Of a DNA stretch of 64,000 bases, positions 40,151 to 49,444 are shown piece by piece. This DNA is from Alphaproteobacteria bacterium HGW-Alphaproteobacteria-4 (lineage in GTDB: Bacteria > Pseudomonadota > Alphaproteobacteria > Rhodobacterales > Rhodobacteraceae), in contig PHEE01000013.1 in assembly GCA_002842855.1 (NCBI GenBank), forward strand, positions 1 through 64,000, written 5' to 3'. The position numbers and the translations under genes are program-made. Each line of letters begins with the position of its first letter. The first letter of the stretch is position 1. The notes beneath the pieces are model-generated. The model searched no databases, had not been told where the DNA came from, and saw only the letters and a list, made by a program, of their open reading frames with translations.

Positions 40151-40780
40151 TCAGTCGCGAAAGTTGCGGCTGTCCTTGATCTGGTCCCAGGCCCAGACCA
40201 CCTCTTGCAGGCGTTCTTCATCGTCGCGGTTGCCGCCGTTCATGTCTGGGTGAAGATCCTTCACCAGGCTTTTGTACTGCTTGCGGATTTCCGGCTTGGT
40301 CCAGGTGTCTTTGGCCTCAAGGATGTCGATCGCCTTGCGCTCGGTCGGCGGCAGCTTGCGCCCGGCGTGCTGGCGGCCGGGGTTTTGCGTGGCATTGCTG
40401 CCGAGAATTTCCATCGGGTCGGCAACGCCGTGGCGGGCCCAGGCGCGGTCTTCCTCGGAGGTGCGGCCAAAGGGTTTGGTCGGGCGTTCCCAGACCGTGG
40501 CGTTGTCGAGAAAGGCCTGAAACTCTTCTTCCGACTGGCCCTGAAAGTAGTTCCAGTTGAGGTTGTATTCGCGCACATGATCTTTGCAGAACCAGAAATA
40601 ATCGTCGAGCTTCTTCGGCGATTTCGGGGCCCGGTACTGGCCCTGTTCGGTGCAGCCTTGATGGTCGCAGCTGCGGGTCGAGGTCTCGAACGCACCGGAC
40701 ATGCCGCGTTTGCCCTTGGCGCGGCGCTTTTTGTCGGTGGCGGCGGAGATGTCGAACCCGAAGGGGTCATTTCTGGTCAT
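40151..40780 (-). CDS. J-domain (DnaJ-like) protein with C-terminal J domain
   Basis: 209 residues. A J domain occupies the last about 60 residues, with the H-P-D motif in D-L-H-P-D-M-N-G, so it can stimulate a DnaK-type chaperone. The first 150 residues hold Cys/His pairs (C-D-H-Q-G-C and F-C-K-D-H) that may bind zinc. This J-at-the-end arrangement is found in a conserved alphaproteobacterial family of unknown role. The start at 40780 is taken at the M-T-R-N-D-P-F-G-F Met; a longer in-frame start at 40930 overlaps the DUF4177 gene. Confidence 0.85.
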   Translation of the reverse strand: MTRNDPFGFDISAATDKKRRAKGKRGMSGAFETSTRSCDHQGCTEQGQYRAPKSPKKLDDYFWFCKDHVREYNLNWNYFQGQSEEEFQAFLDNATVWERPTKPFGRTSEEDRAWARHGVADPMEILGSNATQNPGRQHAGRKLPPTERKAIDILEAKDTWTKPEIRKQYKSLVKDLHPDMNGGNRDDEERLQEVVWAWDQIKDSRNFRD

Positions 40781-40877
40781 GCGCGGTCCTCTGTTCCCGG
40801 CTGTTTCGAGTCGGGCCATGAAGAATAGGCCATTTCGCGCGCGGTGAAAGGGCAAATCGGCGGCGGCGCGGCGCGGA

Positions 40878-41294
40878 TCAGTCTTCGGTGGTGGCGGGGC
40901 CAAGGCGGGGGGCTGAGCCGGGCTCGGCATGGCTGCTCAGGCGCGAAGACAGTGCTGGCTTGGCCGAGGTCAGGAAGGTCGGCACCGATTCCGGTGGCGC
41001 GGCCGGGGCATCAAGCGGCACGGGCACTTCGGGCAGAAACACGGTATCGTGAGGTTCCTGCACCAGCGCGCGGCGGAAGATGAGAAGGTTGTGAAAGACC
41101 GTGGTGCGGCTGGTGAGGCCCGAGCGTTCTTCGCTGGGCAGCACGTCGGCGCGCAGGTATTCCCAGCCCTCGGTGGCCATGCGGTTCAGCACCCCGGCGA
41201 TGGTCGCGCCGAAGCGCTCGCCGGGGGTCTTCAGCGCGCGGTTCTTTTCGGCGCGCGTGGGCGCGGGAATGGCGGTGTATTCGTATTCCTGCAT
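40878..41294 (-). CDS. DUF4177-like protein
   Basis: 138 residues. The N-terminal M-Q-E-Y-E-Y-T-A-I-P-A-P and M-A-T-E-G-W-E-Y-L-R are the usual DUF4177 strand pattern. The second half is Pro/Ala-rich, low complexity. Function unknown. It lies 10 bases after the gatB stop on the same strand and probably shares its transcript. Confidence 0.75.
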   Translation of the reverse strand: MQEYEYTAIPAPTRAEKNRALKTPGERFGATIAGVLNRMATEGWEYLRADVLPSEERSGLTSRTTVFHNLLIFRRALVQEPHDTVFLPEVPVPLDAPAAPPESVPTFLTSAKPALSSRLSSHAEPGSAPRLGPATTED

Positions 41295-41304
41295 CGCTAT
41301 CCCC

Positions 41305-42819
41305 TTAGAGCCCGAGTTTCCGGGCCACGATTTCGTTGACCACCGCCGGGTTGGCCTTGCCGCCGGTGGCTTTCAGCACTTGCCCCGTGAACCAGCCCGC
41401 AAGTTTCGGGTTGGCCTTTGCCTTTTCAACCTGCGCCGGGTTGGCGGCGATGATCGCATCTACCGCCTTTTCAATCTCGCCGGTATCGGTCACCTGCCGC
41501 ATGCCGCGCGCGGCGGCCACGGCGGCGGGGTCGCCGCCCTCGAGCCAGACGATCTCGAACAGATCTTTTGCCATTTTGCCGGAGATCTCGCCCGAAGCGA
41601 TCAGATCGAGCACGCCCCCCAGTTGTGCGGCGCTGAGCGGGCTATCGGCGATGCCAAAGCCTTGCTTGTTCAGCCGCCCGAAGAGTTCATTGATCACCCA
41701 GTTCGCGGCCATCTTGCCATCGCGCCCTGCCGCCACAGCTTCAAAGAAGCTGGCGTTTTCGGCCTCGGCGGTCAGCACGGCGGCGTCGTATTCGCTCAAG
41801 CCAAAATCGCGCACGAAGCGGGCGACCTTGGCATCGGGCAGTTCGGGCAGGGTGGCGGCAATGTCATCGACCCAGGCCTGCTCAATCTCAAGCGGCAACA
41901 GGTCGGGGCAGGGGAAGTAGCGGTAATCATGCGCCTCTTCCTTGCTTCGCATCGACCGCGTCTCGCCCTTGTCGGGGTCGTAAAGGCGGGTTTCCTGCAC
42001 CACTTTGCCGCCATCTTCAACCAGTGCGATCTGGCGGCGTGCCTCATATTCGATCGCTTGCTGGATGAAGCGCATCGAGTTCATGTTCTTGATTTCGCAG
42101 CGGGTGCCGAGGTGCGCAAAATCCTGCGTCGCCTGATAGCGTTCATAGTCGCCGGGGCGGCAGATCGACACGTTCACATCGGCGCGCAGGTTGCCGTTTT
42201 GCATGTTGCCATCGCAGGTGCCGATGTAGCGCAGAATCTGGCGCAGCTTGGCCACATAGGCCGCCGCTTCCTCGGGGCCGCGAATGTCGGGGCGACTGAC
42301 GATTTCCATCAGCGCCACGCCGGTGCGGTTGAGGTCGACAAAGCTCATGTTGGGGTCCATGTCGTGGATGCTCTTGCCAGCGTCCTGCTCGATGTGGATA
42401 CGCTCGACCCGCACCCGGCGCGCCACGCCCGGCCCCATATCGACGATGATTTCGCCCTCGCCCACGATCGGCGCGTAAAGCTGGCTGATCTGGTAGCCCT
42501 GCGGCAGGTCTGGGTAAAAGTAGTTCTTGCGGTCGAAGGCCGAGGTCAGGTTGATCGCGGCATTCAGCGCCAGCCCGGTGCGCACCGCCTGCGCCACGCA
42601 GAATTCGTTGATCACCGGCAGCATCCCCGGCATCGCCGCATCGACAAAGGCGACGTTCGAGTTGGGTTCCGCGCCAAACAACGTTGAGGCGCCGGAAAAC
42701 AGCTTGGCATTCGAGGCCACCTGCGCGTGCACCTCAAGGCCAATCACCAATTCCCACGGGCCGGTTGCGCCATGGATCACTTTTGGGTCGGGGGTGCGGA
42801 ACGCGAGGTGGTCAAGCAT
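41305..42819 (-). CDS. gatB: Aspartyl/glutamyl-tRNA amidotransferase subunit B
   Basis: 504 residues; GatB of the GatCAB complex that converts misacylated Glu-tRNA(Gln)/Asp-tRNA(Asn) using glutamine-derived ammonia. E-V-H-A-Q motif near residue 29, [26 protein letters not shown] and the C-terminal YqeY-like domain. gatA and gatC are not in the window. Begins M-L-D-H-L, divergent from the peroxiredoxin gene. Confidence 0.96.
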   Translation of the reverse strand: MLDHLAFRTPDPKVIHGATGPWELVIGLEVHAQVASNAKLFSGASTLFGAEPNSNVAFVDAAMPGMLPVINEFCVAQAVRTGLALNAAINLTSAFDRKNYFYPDLPQGYQISQLYAPIVGEGEIIVDMGPGVARRVRVERIHIEQDAGKSIHDMDPNMSFVDLNRTGVALMEIVSRPDIRGPEEAAAYVAKLRQILRYIGTCDGNMQNGNLRADVNVSICRPGDYERYQATQDFAHLGTRCEIKNMNSMRFIQQAIEYEARRQIALVEDGGKVVQETRLYDPDKGETRSMRSKEEAHDYRYFPCPDLLPLEIEQAWVDDIAATLPELPDAKVARFVRDFGLSEYDAAVLTAEAENASFFEAVAAGRDGKMAANWVINELFGRLNKQGFGIADSPLSAAQLGGVLDLIASGEISGKMAKDLFEIVWLEGGDPAAVAAARGMRQVTDTGEIEKAVDAIIAANPAQVEKAKANPKLAGWFTGQVLKATGGKANPAVVNEIVARKLGL

Positions 42820-42993
42820 CGGGCGGGCCTCTGGTCTGGACTGGCGATGGGTTTAGGGCATCGGCCAGGACTGCGCAAGCAAAGCCGCCGCGTGGGTAAA
42901 AGAGCGCCCGAGGAGGTAGACAGAGTGTCGCACGCTCAAGTTGTGATCGTATTTGCCGCATTCTCGCCACAATTCAACCCCAGAGTGATTAGC

Positions 42994-43012
42994 TGTCGCT
43001 GTTTGCGCGACA
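42994..43012. other. Small hairpin/inverted repeat upstream of the peroxiredoxin gene
   Basis: TGTCGC (42994-42999), 7-base loop, GCGACA (43007-43012), in the 250-base gap between gatB and the peroxiredoxin gene. Apart from this I see no gene in the gap. It could be an operator; no known motif is matched. Confidence 0.35.
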
Positions 43013-43069
43013 ATCGTTGGTTCCGGCTGTGCAGTTTTGGTTCCCCTCGGAAAAAGGACATGTCGGACG

Positions 43070-43795
43070 ATGAATCTCTCCGTGTTCGGGCGCCGCCCAC
43101 CCCGAAATGGTGCGGCCATAGAGGTGCCACCCGGTTATGCGACGCATGCGCGCTGGGTCCCTCATCTTGGCGATATTTTCCCGAATTTCTCGCTGCGCCA
43201 CGGCGAGGGAGAGTTTCACTTTCACGACTGGGCCGAAGGTTCCTGGGTCTATTTTTTCAGCCACCCGTTGGCGCGCACCCCCGTCTGCACCACCGAAATC
43301 GCAGACGTTGCCGCGCATTCGGATGAGCTGCGCGCCCGCGGTGCCAAAGCACTGAACATTTCGACCGATTCGCCCGACGTGCAGCAAGCATGGCTTGCCG
43401 ATATCGAGAAGATGTTTGGTGTCACGATCGATTTTCCGCTGCTGTCGGACCCCGATGGGGTTGTCGCGAAAATGTGCGACATGGTGCACCCGCATGAAGA
43501 CATCGTCTTGTGCGTGCGCAAAGGCTTCATCATCGACCCGTCATTGCGGATACGGATGATCATTGACTATCCGCTGAATGTCGGACGCGATATTGAAGAA
43601 GTGTTGCGGGTGATCGACGCGTTGCGCGCCACCGAGCACACCGATCTGGTGGCGCCGGGCGGGTGGATGCCCGGCGATCCGTTGCTGGTGGCGCCGCATA
43701 TCGATACCGTAGCGGCACGCGAAACCTTCGGTTCGCGGCTGAAGGTGCTTGGCCCCTATATGCGGCTTTTGTTGCCGCGCCGGCAGCAGAAGTAG
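43070..43795 (+). CDS. 1-Cys peroxiredoxin (Prx6-like)
   Basis: 241 residues. The peroxidatic Cys73 sits in H-P-L-A-R-T-P-V-C-T-T-E, the Prx6 pattern with Thr instead of Pro before the motif; no resolving Cys in the C-terminal region fits a 2-Cys type. R-G-A-K-A-L-N-I-S-T-D and a C-terminal dimerisation extension G-W-M-P-G-D support Prx6. Reduces hydrogen peroxide and lipid peroxides. The ATG follows AAAAAGGACATGTCGG. Confidence 0.92.
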   Translation: MNLSVFGRRPPRNGAAIEVPPGYATHARWVPHLGDIFPNFSLRHGEGEFHFHDWAEGSWVYFFSHPLARTPVCTTEIADVAAHSDELRARGAKALNISTDSPDVQQAWLADIEKMFGVTIDFPLLSDPDGVVAKMCDMVHPHEDIVLCVRKGFIIDPSLRIRMIIDYPLNVGRDIEEVLRVIDALRATEHTDLVAPGGWMPGDPLLVAPHIDTVAARETFGSRLKVLGPYMRLLLPRRQQK

Positions 43796-43888
43796 CAGCC
43801 CGCAAGCTTTTGGCGGCGGTTGCACCGCTCTATGCGTTGACAATGCCGGTGCGGGCGGCGACGTTCCCTTGGGGAAGGGGAATGCCGG

Positions 43889-45106
43889 ATGTCCGAAGCG
43901 CAGCAACCGTTTCGGCGGTTTTCCAATTTGCAATGGTATCTGGCGCATTCCGAAAACCGGGTGCACCTGCTCTGCGCCTGCCCGGATGATATCGCGCCCG
44001 CGACGTTCCATGATCTCGTCGGGCAGATGCTGCGGCTGGCGCCGCAGCTTTCCTGGTCCGAGAGCCTTTTGCAGGATGGTCACCTTGTGGCGCCGATGGT
44101 GGCGCCCGCGGCGGTGTCTCGGTATCTGCCCATGCCCGGGTCAGGCCTGTTGTTGCGTGACCTTGAGGCCGATCTGGCCGAGACCCTGGCCGATACCGGG
44201 CGGCCTGCCTTTCGCGCCAGCTGCCTTGCGGCGAGCGAACCCGATGCGCGCGGGGTCCGCGCGCTGATGGTCTTGCAGGCCACCCACGGCGTGACGGAGG
44301 GCGGCGACATTTCCAGACTTGCGCGCGGCCGACGTGCACAGCACGAGGGGCGCCCGGAATCGCGCCAGCGGCTGCGCAAGGTCCAGCGATTGGCAATGTG
44401 GGCGATGCTTCCGCTGCTTTGGTCGGGTTTTCTGTTTGCTGCGCGGCTGCGACGCAGGCCGTTGCACGAGTTTCGCTTTGTGCGGGTGTCGCTTGACCGC
44501 GCCGGGGTGGCGGCGGCGGTGCGGCGGCTTGGCGTGACGCACCGCGCGTTTCTGTTCGGGTTGGTCTTGCACGCGGTCTTGCATGACCCAAACCGCAAGC
44601 GGCGGCTGAACCTTGCCTACTCGACGTTGCCCATGGCGCGGGCGCGCAAACACGACGACAGCTTTCTGAACGTGCGGATGGATGAGTTTCGCCTGCAAAC
44701 GGCCGCCACCCCAGAGGCGAGCATTCGTGCTACCGCTGCCGCCATTGCGGCGCGCGGTCCGACGCCGATTTTCGTGCAGGCGTGGCAAAGCGCCGTGCTG
44801 GGCTGGCACCGGCGCACGCGGCGAATAGCGCCCTGGCTCTACCGCAGGGGCTTTTTTGGCTATACGCCCTACGATCTGGTGCTGTCGCTGGTGCCGCCGC
44901 TTTTGCTCGGCCCAAGCTGGGGGCCGCTTGCAGGTGCGACCTTTTTTGCGGGCTCGAACACCAGCACCACGCCGAACTGCATCTTTGCCGTGACGCGGGA
45001 TCGGATCACACTGACCTTGTGGGCCGATAGCGCGGTGGCCGCGCGGGTGGAGGCGATTATCGGAAATGCCGAAGCACTCGGGGTAGCCGCCGAAGTCTGG
45101 CAGTAG
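43889..45106 (+). CDS. Putative condensation-fold (WS/DGAT-like) acyltransferase
   Basis: 405 residues, soluble apart from a hydrophobic stretch (L-L-W-S-G-F-L-F-A-A) near 180. The order of features resembles the acyl-CoA/condensation superfamily of wax-ester synthases: an N-terminal Q-W-Y-L and late N-C-I-F-A-V-T-R-D-R-I-T-L-T-L-W-A-D. The catalytic H-H-x-x-x-D-G is not conserved; the closest is H-G-V-T-E-G-G-D near 138. So either a divergent member or an inactive relative. No neighbours name a pathway. Confidence 0.5.
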   Translation: MSEAQQPFRRFSNLQWYLAHSENRVHLLCACPDDIAPATFHDLVGQMLRLAPQLSWSESLLQDGHLVAPMVAPAAVSRYLPMPGSGLLLRDLEADLAETLADTGRPAFRASCLAASEPDARGVRALMVLQATHGVTEGGDISRLARGRRAQHEGRPESRQRLRKVQRLAMWAMLPLLWSGFLFAARLRRRPLHEFRFVRVSLDRAGVAAAVRRLGVTHRAFLFGLVLHAVLHDPNRKRRLNLAYSTLPMARARKHDDSFLNVRMDEFRLQTAATPEASIRATAAAIAARGPTPIFVQAWQSAVLGWHRRTRRIAPWLYRRGFFGYTPYDLVLSLVPPLLLGPSWGPLAGATFFAGSNTSTTPNCIFAVTRDRITLTLWADSAVAARVEAIIGNAEALGVAAEVWQ

Positions 45107-45117
45107 AAGGCCGGGCT

Positions 45118-45558
45118 TCAGCGATGCGCGGGCGCAAGCCGCGCCGCAGACGCGGTGCCAAACTGAACCGGAATGCCGCAAAGCCGCAACTCTTGGGCCA
45201 GCCGTCGCGCAGGTGGCAGTGCCGCGCGGGGCAACGCCAGATGCGCGCCGCCGACCAGATGCAAGCGGCACATGCCGCGGTCGATGTCGGCGCCGCAAAT
45301 GCGCGCCAGCGCCACCGAGCGCCGGGCTGTGCCGTCAAATACCTCCAGTTGCCCATGCCCGAGCCGCAGCCCGGCCGCACGGTTGACCGCGAGGATTCGC
45401 AGCACCACCGCAACGAAAACGGAAACCAGTGCCCAGGCCAGCACCGGGGCGTCGGTTGCGTGGTTCACATAGGTCAGCGCCATGCCAAGCCCGAGCGCCG
45501 CGTAGGTGGCGGGGCGGCGGCCTTGGCATCGATATTCGTAGGTGTCAAAGGTTTGCAT
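45118..45558 (-). CDS. Hypothetical two-TM membrane protein
   Basis: 146 residues. Two predicted membrane segments (about 19-33 and 38-58), then a small soluble domain with beta-rich, PH-like character (L-R-L-G-H-G-Q-L-E-V-F-D, A-R-R-S-V-A-L-A-R-I). Not recognised. Converges on the preceding acyltransferase-like gene with 11 bases between stops. Confidence 0.55.
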   Translation of the reverse strand: MQTFDTYEYRCQGRRPATYAALGLGMALTYVNHATDAPVLAWALVSVFVAVVLRILAVNRAAGLRLGHGQLEVFDGTARRSVALARICGADIDRGMCRLHLVGGAHLALPRAALPPARRLAQELRLCGIPVQFGTASAARLAPAHR

Positions 45559-45711
45559 GCCGCTGTTTCGCCATCAGATTATGGCGCAAATAAGGCAATT
45601 GTGGCGGGCCTGCCGGGCAAGTGGCGCATATCGAAACAGCACCGGCGCTTTGGCGGGATTGTAGGGCAAGGGCTACCAATCCCGCCGCATCGTCGTGGCA
45701 TTTGCCTGCGC

Positions 45712-48279
45712 TCAGCCCTTCGGTTCGGCGAGTCGTGCCACCATTTCGCCCATATCGCGGCTGAGCCCCGGCAGCGCCCGAATCCGCGCCAGCTCGGCTT
45801 GCGCCTTTTCGCGGCGGGCGGAATCATAGCGCGGCCAGGTCTCGAACGCCGTGCTCATCCGCGCCGCCATTTGCGGGTTCACCGGGTCGAGCCGGATCAG
45901 CCAGTCGGCGTAAAAGCGGTAGCCTGCGCCCGAGGCATGGTGAAACCCGGCGTGGTTGGCCGCGAACCCGCCCATCAGGGCGCGGAAACGGTTGGGGTTC
46001 CGCCACTCGAAGGCCGGGTCGGCAGCAAGGCGCGCGGCAAGCGCCGGGGCGCTGGCGGGGGCGGCATGGGCCAGTTGCACCGAGAACCACTTGTCCATCA
46101 CCAGCCGGTCAGATGACCAGCGGTCCCGGAAGGCGGCCAGCGGTGCTGCCGCCCGGTCGGCCTCGATCAGGCAGGTCAGCGCGCCGAGCGTTTCGGTCAT
46201 GTTCGGCGCGGCATCGAACAGGGCCTGCGCCCGCGCGCCGCCGTCGGTCCGGGTCAGCAGCCCAAGCGCCGCAAGCCGCAGCGCGCGCCGCCCGGCCGCG
46301 TTGGCATCGGGTGCATAGGGGCCGGGCACCGCCATGGCATTGTAGATCTCGCCCAGCAGTGCGGCATGGCGTTCGGCCAGAGCCTGCGCAAGCTGCCCGC
46401 GCGCGGCGTGAATGGCGTCGGGGTCGGGCACCTGCCCGCGCGCATGAAGCGCGGTGGCAATTTCTTCGTCGCCGGGCAGCCGCAGGCAAAGCGCGCGAAA
46501 GGCCGGGTCGGCGCCCGCATCGCGCAGCATGCCACCCACCGCATCAAGATGTTCTGGCTCGGGCGCGGCCCCGCCCACCATCGCGCAAAGCGCCTCGCGC
46601 GCAAGGCTACGCCCCGCCTCCCAGCGGTTGAAGGGGTCGGTATCATGGGCGAGCAGAAACGCCCGTTCGGCGGCGTTCGCATCGCGTTCCAGTATCACCG
46701 GGGCGGAAAATCCGCGCAGGATCGAGGGCACGGGCCGCGCCGAGAGGCCGGGGAAGCTGAAGCTTTGCCGCGCCTCGGTCATTTCCAGCACCTGTGTCGG
46801 CACCACCTCATCGCCGTTGGGGGAAAGCAGGCCGACCGCGATGGGAATCACCCGCGGCGGTTTTTCGGGCTGCCCTGGCGTGGGCGGCGTTTGTTGCGTG
46901 AAATCCAGCGTGTAGGTGCCGTCAGTCCAGTGCTCCTCAACGCTCAGGCGCGGCGTTCCGGCATCGGAATACCAGCGTTTGAACTGCGCGAGGTCGCGGC
47001 CCGTGGCATCCTCGAACACCTTCAACCAGTCCTCGATCGTTGCCGCCTGGCCATCGTGGCGGTCGAAATAGAGGTCGAGTGCGGCGCGATAGCCCGTATC
47101 GCCGACAAGGCGCTTGAGCATGCCGATCACTTCGGCGCCTTTTTCATACACCGTCGCGGTGTAGAAGTTGTTGATTTCCACATAGGCCTCGGGGCGCACC
47201 GCATGGGCCAGCGGCCCCTGATCCTCACGAAACTGGCGGGCGCGCAGGGTCAACACATCTTCGATCCGCTTGACCGGGCCGGACCGCATATCCGAGGTGA
47301 ACTGCTGGTCGCGGAACACTGTCAGCCCTTCCTTCAGGCACAGCTGAAACCAGTCGCGGCAGGTGATGCGGTTGCCGGTCCAGTTGTGGAAGTATTCATG
47401 CGCGATCACCCCCTCAATACGCTCGTATTCGCCATCGGTGGTGGTGTCGGGGCTGGCCAGCACCAGTTTCGCGTTGAAGATGTTCAGCCCCTTGTTCTCC
47501 ATTGCGCCCATGTTGAAATCATCGACAGCGACAAGGTTGAACACGTCGAGGTCATATTCGCGACCATAGGTTTCTTCGTCCCATTTCATCGAACGTTGCA
47601 GCGCACCGAGCGCAAAGTCGCAGCGGTCTTCATCGCCCTTGCGCACCCAGATGTTGAGCGCGACCTCGCGGTCCGACATCGTGGTGAATGTGCCAGGGTG
47701 GGCAACCAGATCGCCTGCGACAAGCGCGAAAAGGTAGGCGGGCTTCGGCCAGGGGTCCACCCACTCGGCCCAGCCGGGGCCTTGCGCGGCGGGGTTGCCG
47801 TTTGAGAGCAGCACCGGCAGGTCGGATTCGATCCGCACCCGGAACCGCGCCATCACATCGGGGCGGTCGGGGTAGAAGGTGATGCGGCGGAACCCTTGTG
47901 CCTCGCACTGCGTGCAATACATGCCGCGCGACATGTATAGCCCTTGCAGGGCAGTATTGCCCTCCGGCGCGATTTCCACCTCGGTTTGCAGCGTGAAAGC
48001 ACCCTCGGGCAGCGCGGCGGGGTGGATCGTCAGCCCGGTATCGGTCAGCAGGTAGTCGGAAGCGTTCAGCGCCTGGCCGTCGATCGCCACCGCGATCAGC
48101 CGCAGATGCTCGCCGTCAAGGTAAAGCGCAGCGCCGGGCTGGCGCGGGGTCAGGCGGATTTCGGCACTGACCCGGGTTGCCTGCGGCGCCAGCCGGAAGG
48201 TCAGTGCCACATCGTCCAGAGCGAAGGCAAAGGGGGTGTAGTCGGTCAGTCTGACGGCTTGCGGGGCGGCGGCGTGCAT
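45712..48279 (-). CDS. pepN: Aminopeptidase N (M1 family)
   Basis: 855 residues. Substrate motif G-A-M-E-N and zinc motif H-E-Y-F-H-N-W followed by C-L-K-E-G-L (HExxH-x18-E) are intact. The N-terminal domain has T-F-Y-P-D-R-P-D-V and the C-terminal half is the usual alpha-helical superhelix. E. coli-type PepN; broad-specificity cytoplasmic aminopeptidase. Single transcript. Confidence 0.96.
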   Translation of the reverse strand: MHAAAPQAVRLTDYTPFAFALDDVALTFRLAPQATRVSAEIRLTPRQPGAALYLDGEHLRLIAVAIDGQALNASDYLLTDTGLTIHPAALPEGAFTLQTEVEIAPEGNTALQGLYMSRGMYCTQCEAQGFRRITFYPDRPDVMARFRVRIESDLPVLLSNGNPAAQGPGWAEWVDPWPKPAYLFALVAGDLVAHPGTFTTMSDREVALNIWVRKGDEDRCDFALGALQRSMKWDEETYGREYDLDVFNLVAVDDFNMGAMENKGLNIFNAKLVLASPDTTTDGEYERIEGVIAHEYFHNWTGNRITCRDWFQLCLKEGLTVFRDQQFTSDMRSGPVKRIEDVLTLRARQFREDQGPLAHAVRPEAYVEINNFYTATVYEKGAEVIGMLKRLVGDTGYRAALDLYFDRHDGQAATIEDWLKVFEDATGRDLAQFKRWYSDAGTPRLSVEEHWTDGTYTLDFTQQTPPTPGQPEKPPRVIPIAVGLLSPNGDEVVPTQVLEMTEARQSFSFPGLSARPVPSILRGFSAPVILERDANAAERAFLLAHDTDPFNRWEAGRSLAREALCAMVGGAAPEPEHLDAVGGMLRDAGADPAFRALCLRLPGDEEIATALHARGQVPDPDAIHAARGQLAQALAERHAALLGEIYNAMAVPGPYAPDANAAGRRALRLAALGLLTRTDGGARAQALFDAAPNMTETLGALTCLIEADRAAAPLAAFRDRWSSDRLVMDKWFSVQLAHAAPASAPALAARLAADPAFEWRNPNRFRALMGGFAANHAGFHHASGAGYRFYADWLIRLDPVNPQMAARMSTAFETWPRYDSARREKAQAELARIRALPGLSRDMGEMVARLAEPKG

Positions 48280-48352
48280 GGGGTTCTCCGGACTTGCGTT
48301 GCCGGACCCTAGGGTGCGGCGGCGGCTACTTCAAGGCCACCGCCGCATGGCG

Positions 48353-48808
48353 CTATCTGGCGCCGACAAAGCGCGCCAGTTTACCCAGCGTCTGCTGTCC
48401 CAGCTCGACCGCGCCAAAGCGCTTGGCCTCGGCGTAGATCTCGGCGGTGGCAAGCACCATGCCCATCCTGACCCGGGTGGCGGTGCCGAGATCCTCGAAG
48501 GCGACCCGGGCATCGGCGTGTTTCGGCCCGTTCTCGCCCGCCAGAAGCGTGTATTCGATGCGCTTTTCGTGCTGCACCAGGGTGTAGCGGTGGTGGTTGG
48601 GAAAAACGGTGCCATCCGGCCCGATCATGTCGAACACCCACGCGCCGCCCGCGCGCAGGTCGATCCGCTTGGTGCGGCAGCAATAGCCGTCAGGCCCCCA
48701 CCACTGCGTCAGCGTTTCCGGGTTCATCCAGACCGACCAGACACGCGCCAGCGGCGCCTTGATCTCGCGTTCCAGCAGCAGCGTGCGGTCGGCGGCGCTG
48801 GCGCTCAT
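48353..48808 (-). CDS. SRPBCC (AHSA1-like) protein 1
   Basis: 151 residues. Activator-of-Hsp90-homologue fold: L-E-R-E-I-K-A-P-L-A-R-V-W-S-V-W-M-N-P-E, W-W-G-P-D-G-Y and C-terminal helix R-F-G-A-V-E-L-G-Q-Q-T-L-G-K-L. Hydrophobic ligand unknown. The start at 48808 overlaps the upstream SRPBCC gene's stop by 4 bases (ATGA), so it is translated with it. Confidence 0.88.
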   Translation of the reverse strand: MSASAADRTLLLEREIKAPLARVWSVWMNPETLTQWWGPDGYCCRTKRIDLRAGGAWVFDMIGPDGTVFPNHHRYTLVQHEKRIEYTLLAGENGPKHADARVAFEDLGTATRVRMGMVLATAEIYAEAKRFGAVELGQQTLGKLARFVGAR

Positions 48809-49272
48809 GCCAGCCCCCGTGCATAGGCTTCCAACTGCGCCGCCGCAGTGCCCCACCCATCGTGAAAGCCCATCTCGCGGTGGGTCGTGGCTGCCTCGGC
48901 GATGCGGTGGCGGACCACGGCGGTGTAGCGGGTGCGGCCGCCGCCGATGTCCTCGAAGGTCACGATCGCGGTCATAAAAGGGTCCGGCGCGGGCTTCCAG
49001 CCTTCGGTGTAGGTGTCGGTGAACACGAGCTTTTCCTGCGGCACCACATGCAGGTAGATGCCCTTGTTCTCGACCACGGTTCCATCCACGTCAAAGGTGG
49101 TGTCGAAGGCGCCGCCGCTGCGGGGGTCGAGGCGGCAGGCGGTAACCCGATGCGGCCGCGGCACGAACCAGTTGACCAGATGTTCGGGTCGGGTCCAGCA
49201 GGCCCAGAGGATTTCGCGCGGTGCCGCGATCTCGCGGGTAAGGACCAGGTCGAGGTCGGGATCAAGTTCCAT
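48805..49272 (-). CDS. SRPBCC (AHSA1-like) protein 2
   Basis: 155 residues, same fold: V-L-T-R-E-I-A-A-P-R-E-I-L-W-A-C-W-T-R-P-E-H, W-F-V-P-R-P-H, F-D-T-T-F-D-V-D-G-T, and final helix G-F-H-D-G-W-G-T-A-A. Usually these genes follow an ArsR regulator; here only a remnant of that regulator is left upstream (49262-49384), overlapping this start. Paralogous pair with the following gene. Confidence 0.88.
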   Translation of the reverse strand: MELDPDLDLVLTREIAAPREILWACWTRPEHLVNWFVPRPHRVTACRLDPRSGGAFDTTFDVDGTVVENKGIYLHVVPQEKLVFTDTYTEGWKPAPDPFMTAIVTFEDIGGGRTRYTAVVRHRIAEAATTHREMGFHDGWGTAAAQLEAYARGLA

Positions 49273-49384
49273 TCGGGGGTTCCTTCATCAGTTTCGCCAC
49301 ATAGGCATCAAGCCGGTCCAGCCGCGCTTCCCAAAGCGCGCGCTGTGCGTCAAGCCAGCCGCGCACCGGCGCCAGCGCCTCGGG
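49262..49384 (-). pseudogene. Truncated ArsR-family regulator, C-terminal remnant
   Basis: About 40 codons in frame: A-L-A-P-V-R-G-W-L-D-A-Q-R-A-L-W-E-A-R-L-D-R-L-D, ending M-K-E-P-P-N-G-T. That is the usual C-terminal helix of ArsR regulators that precede SRPBCC genes, and the overlap of 11 bases with the next ATG is the normal linkage. The DNA-binding part is gone; glcB begins at 49445 on the other strand. Inferred from pattern, not alignment. Confidence 0.6.
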
Positions 49385-49444
49385 CACGATTCCGCCTATT
49401 CTCGCCGTCAGGGCGGGCAGGAACGCCGCCGCGGGGGATGACTT

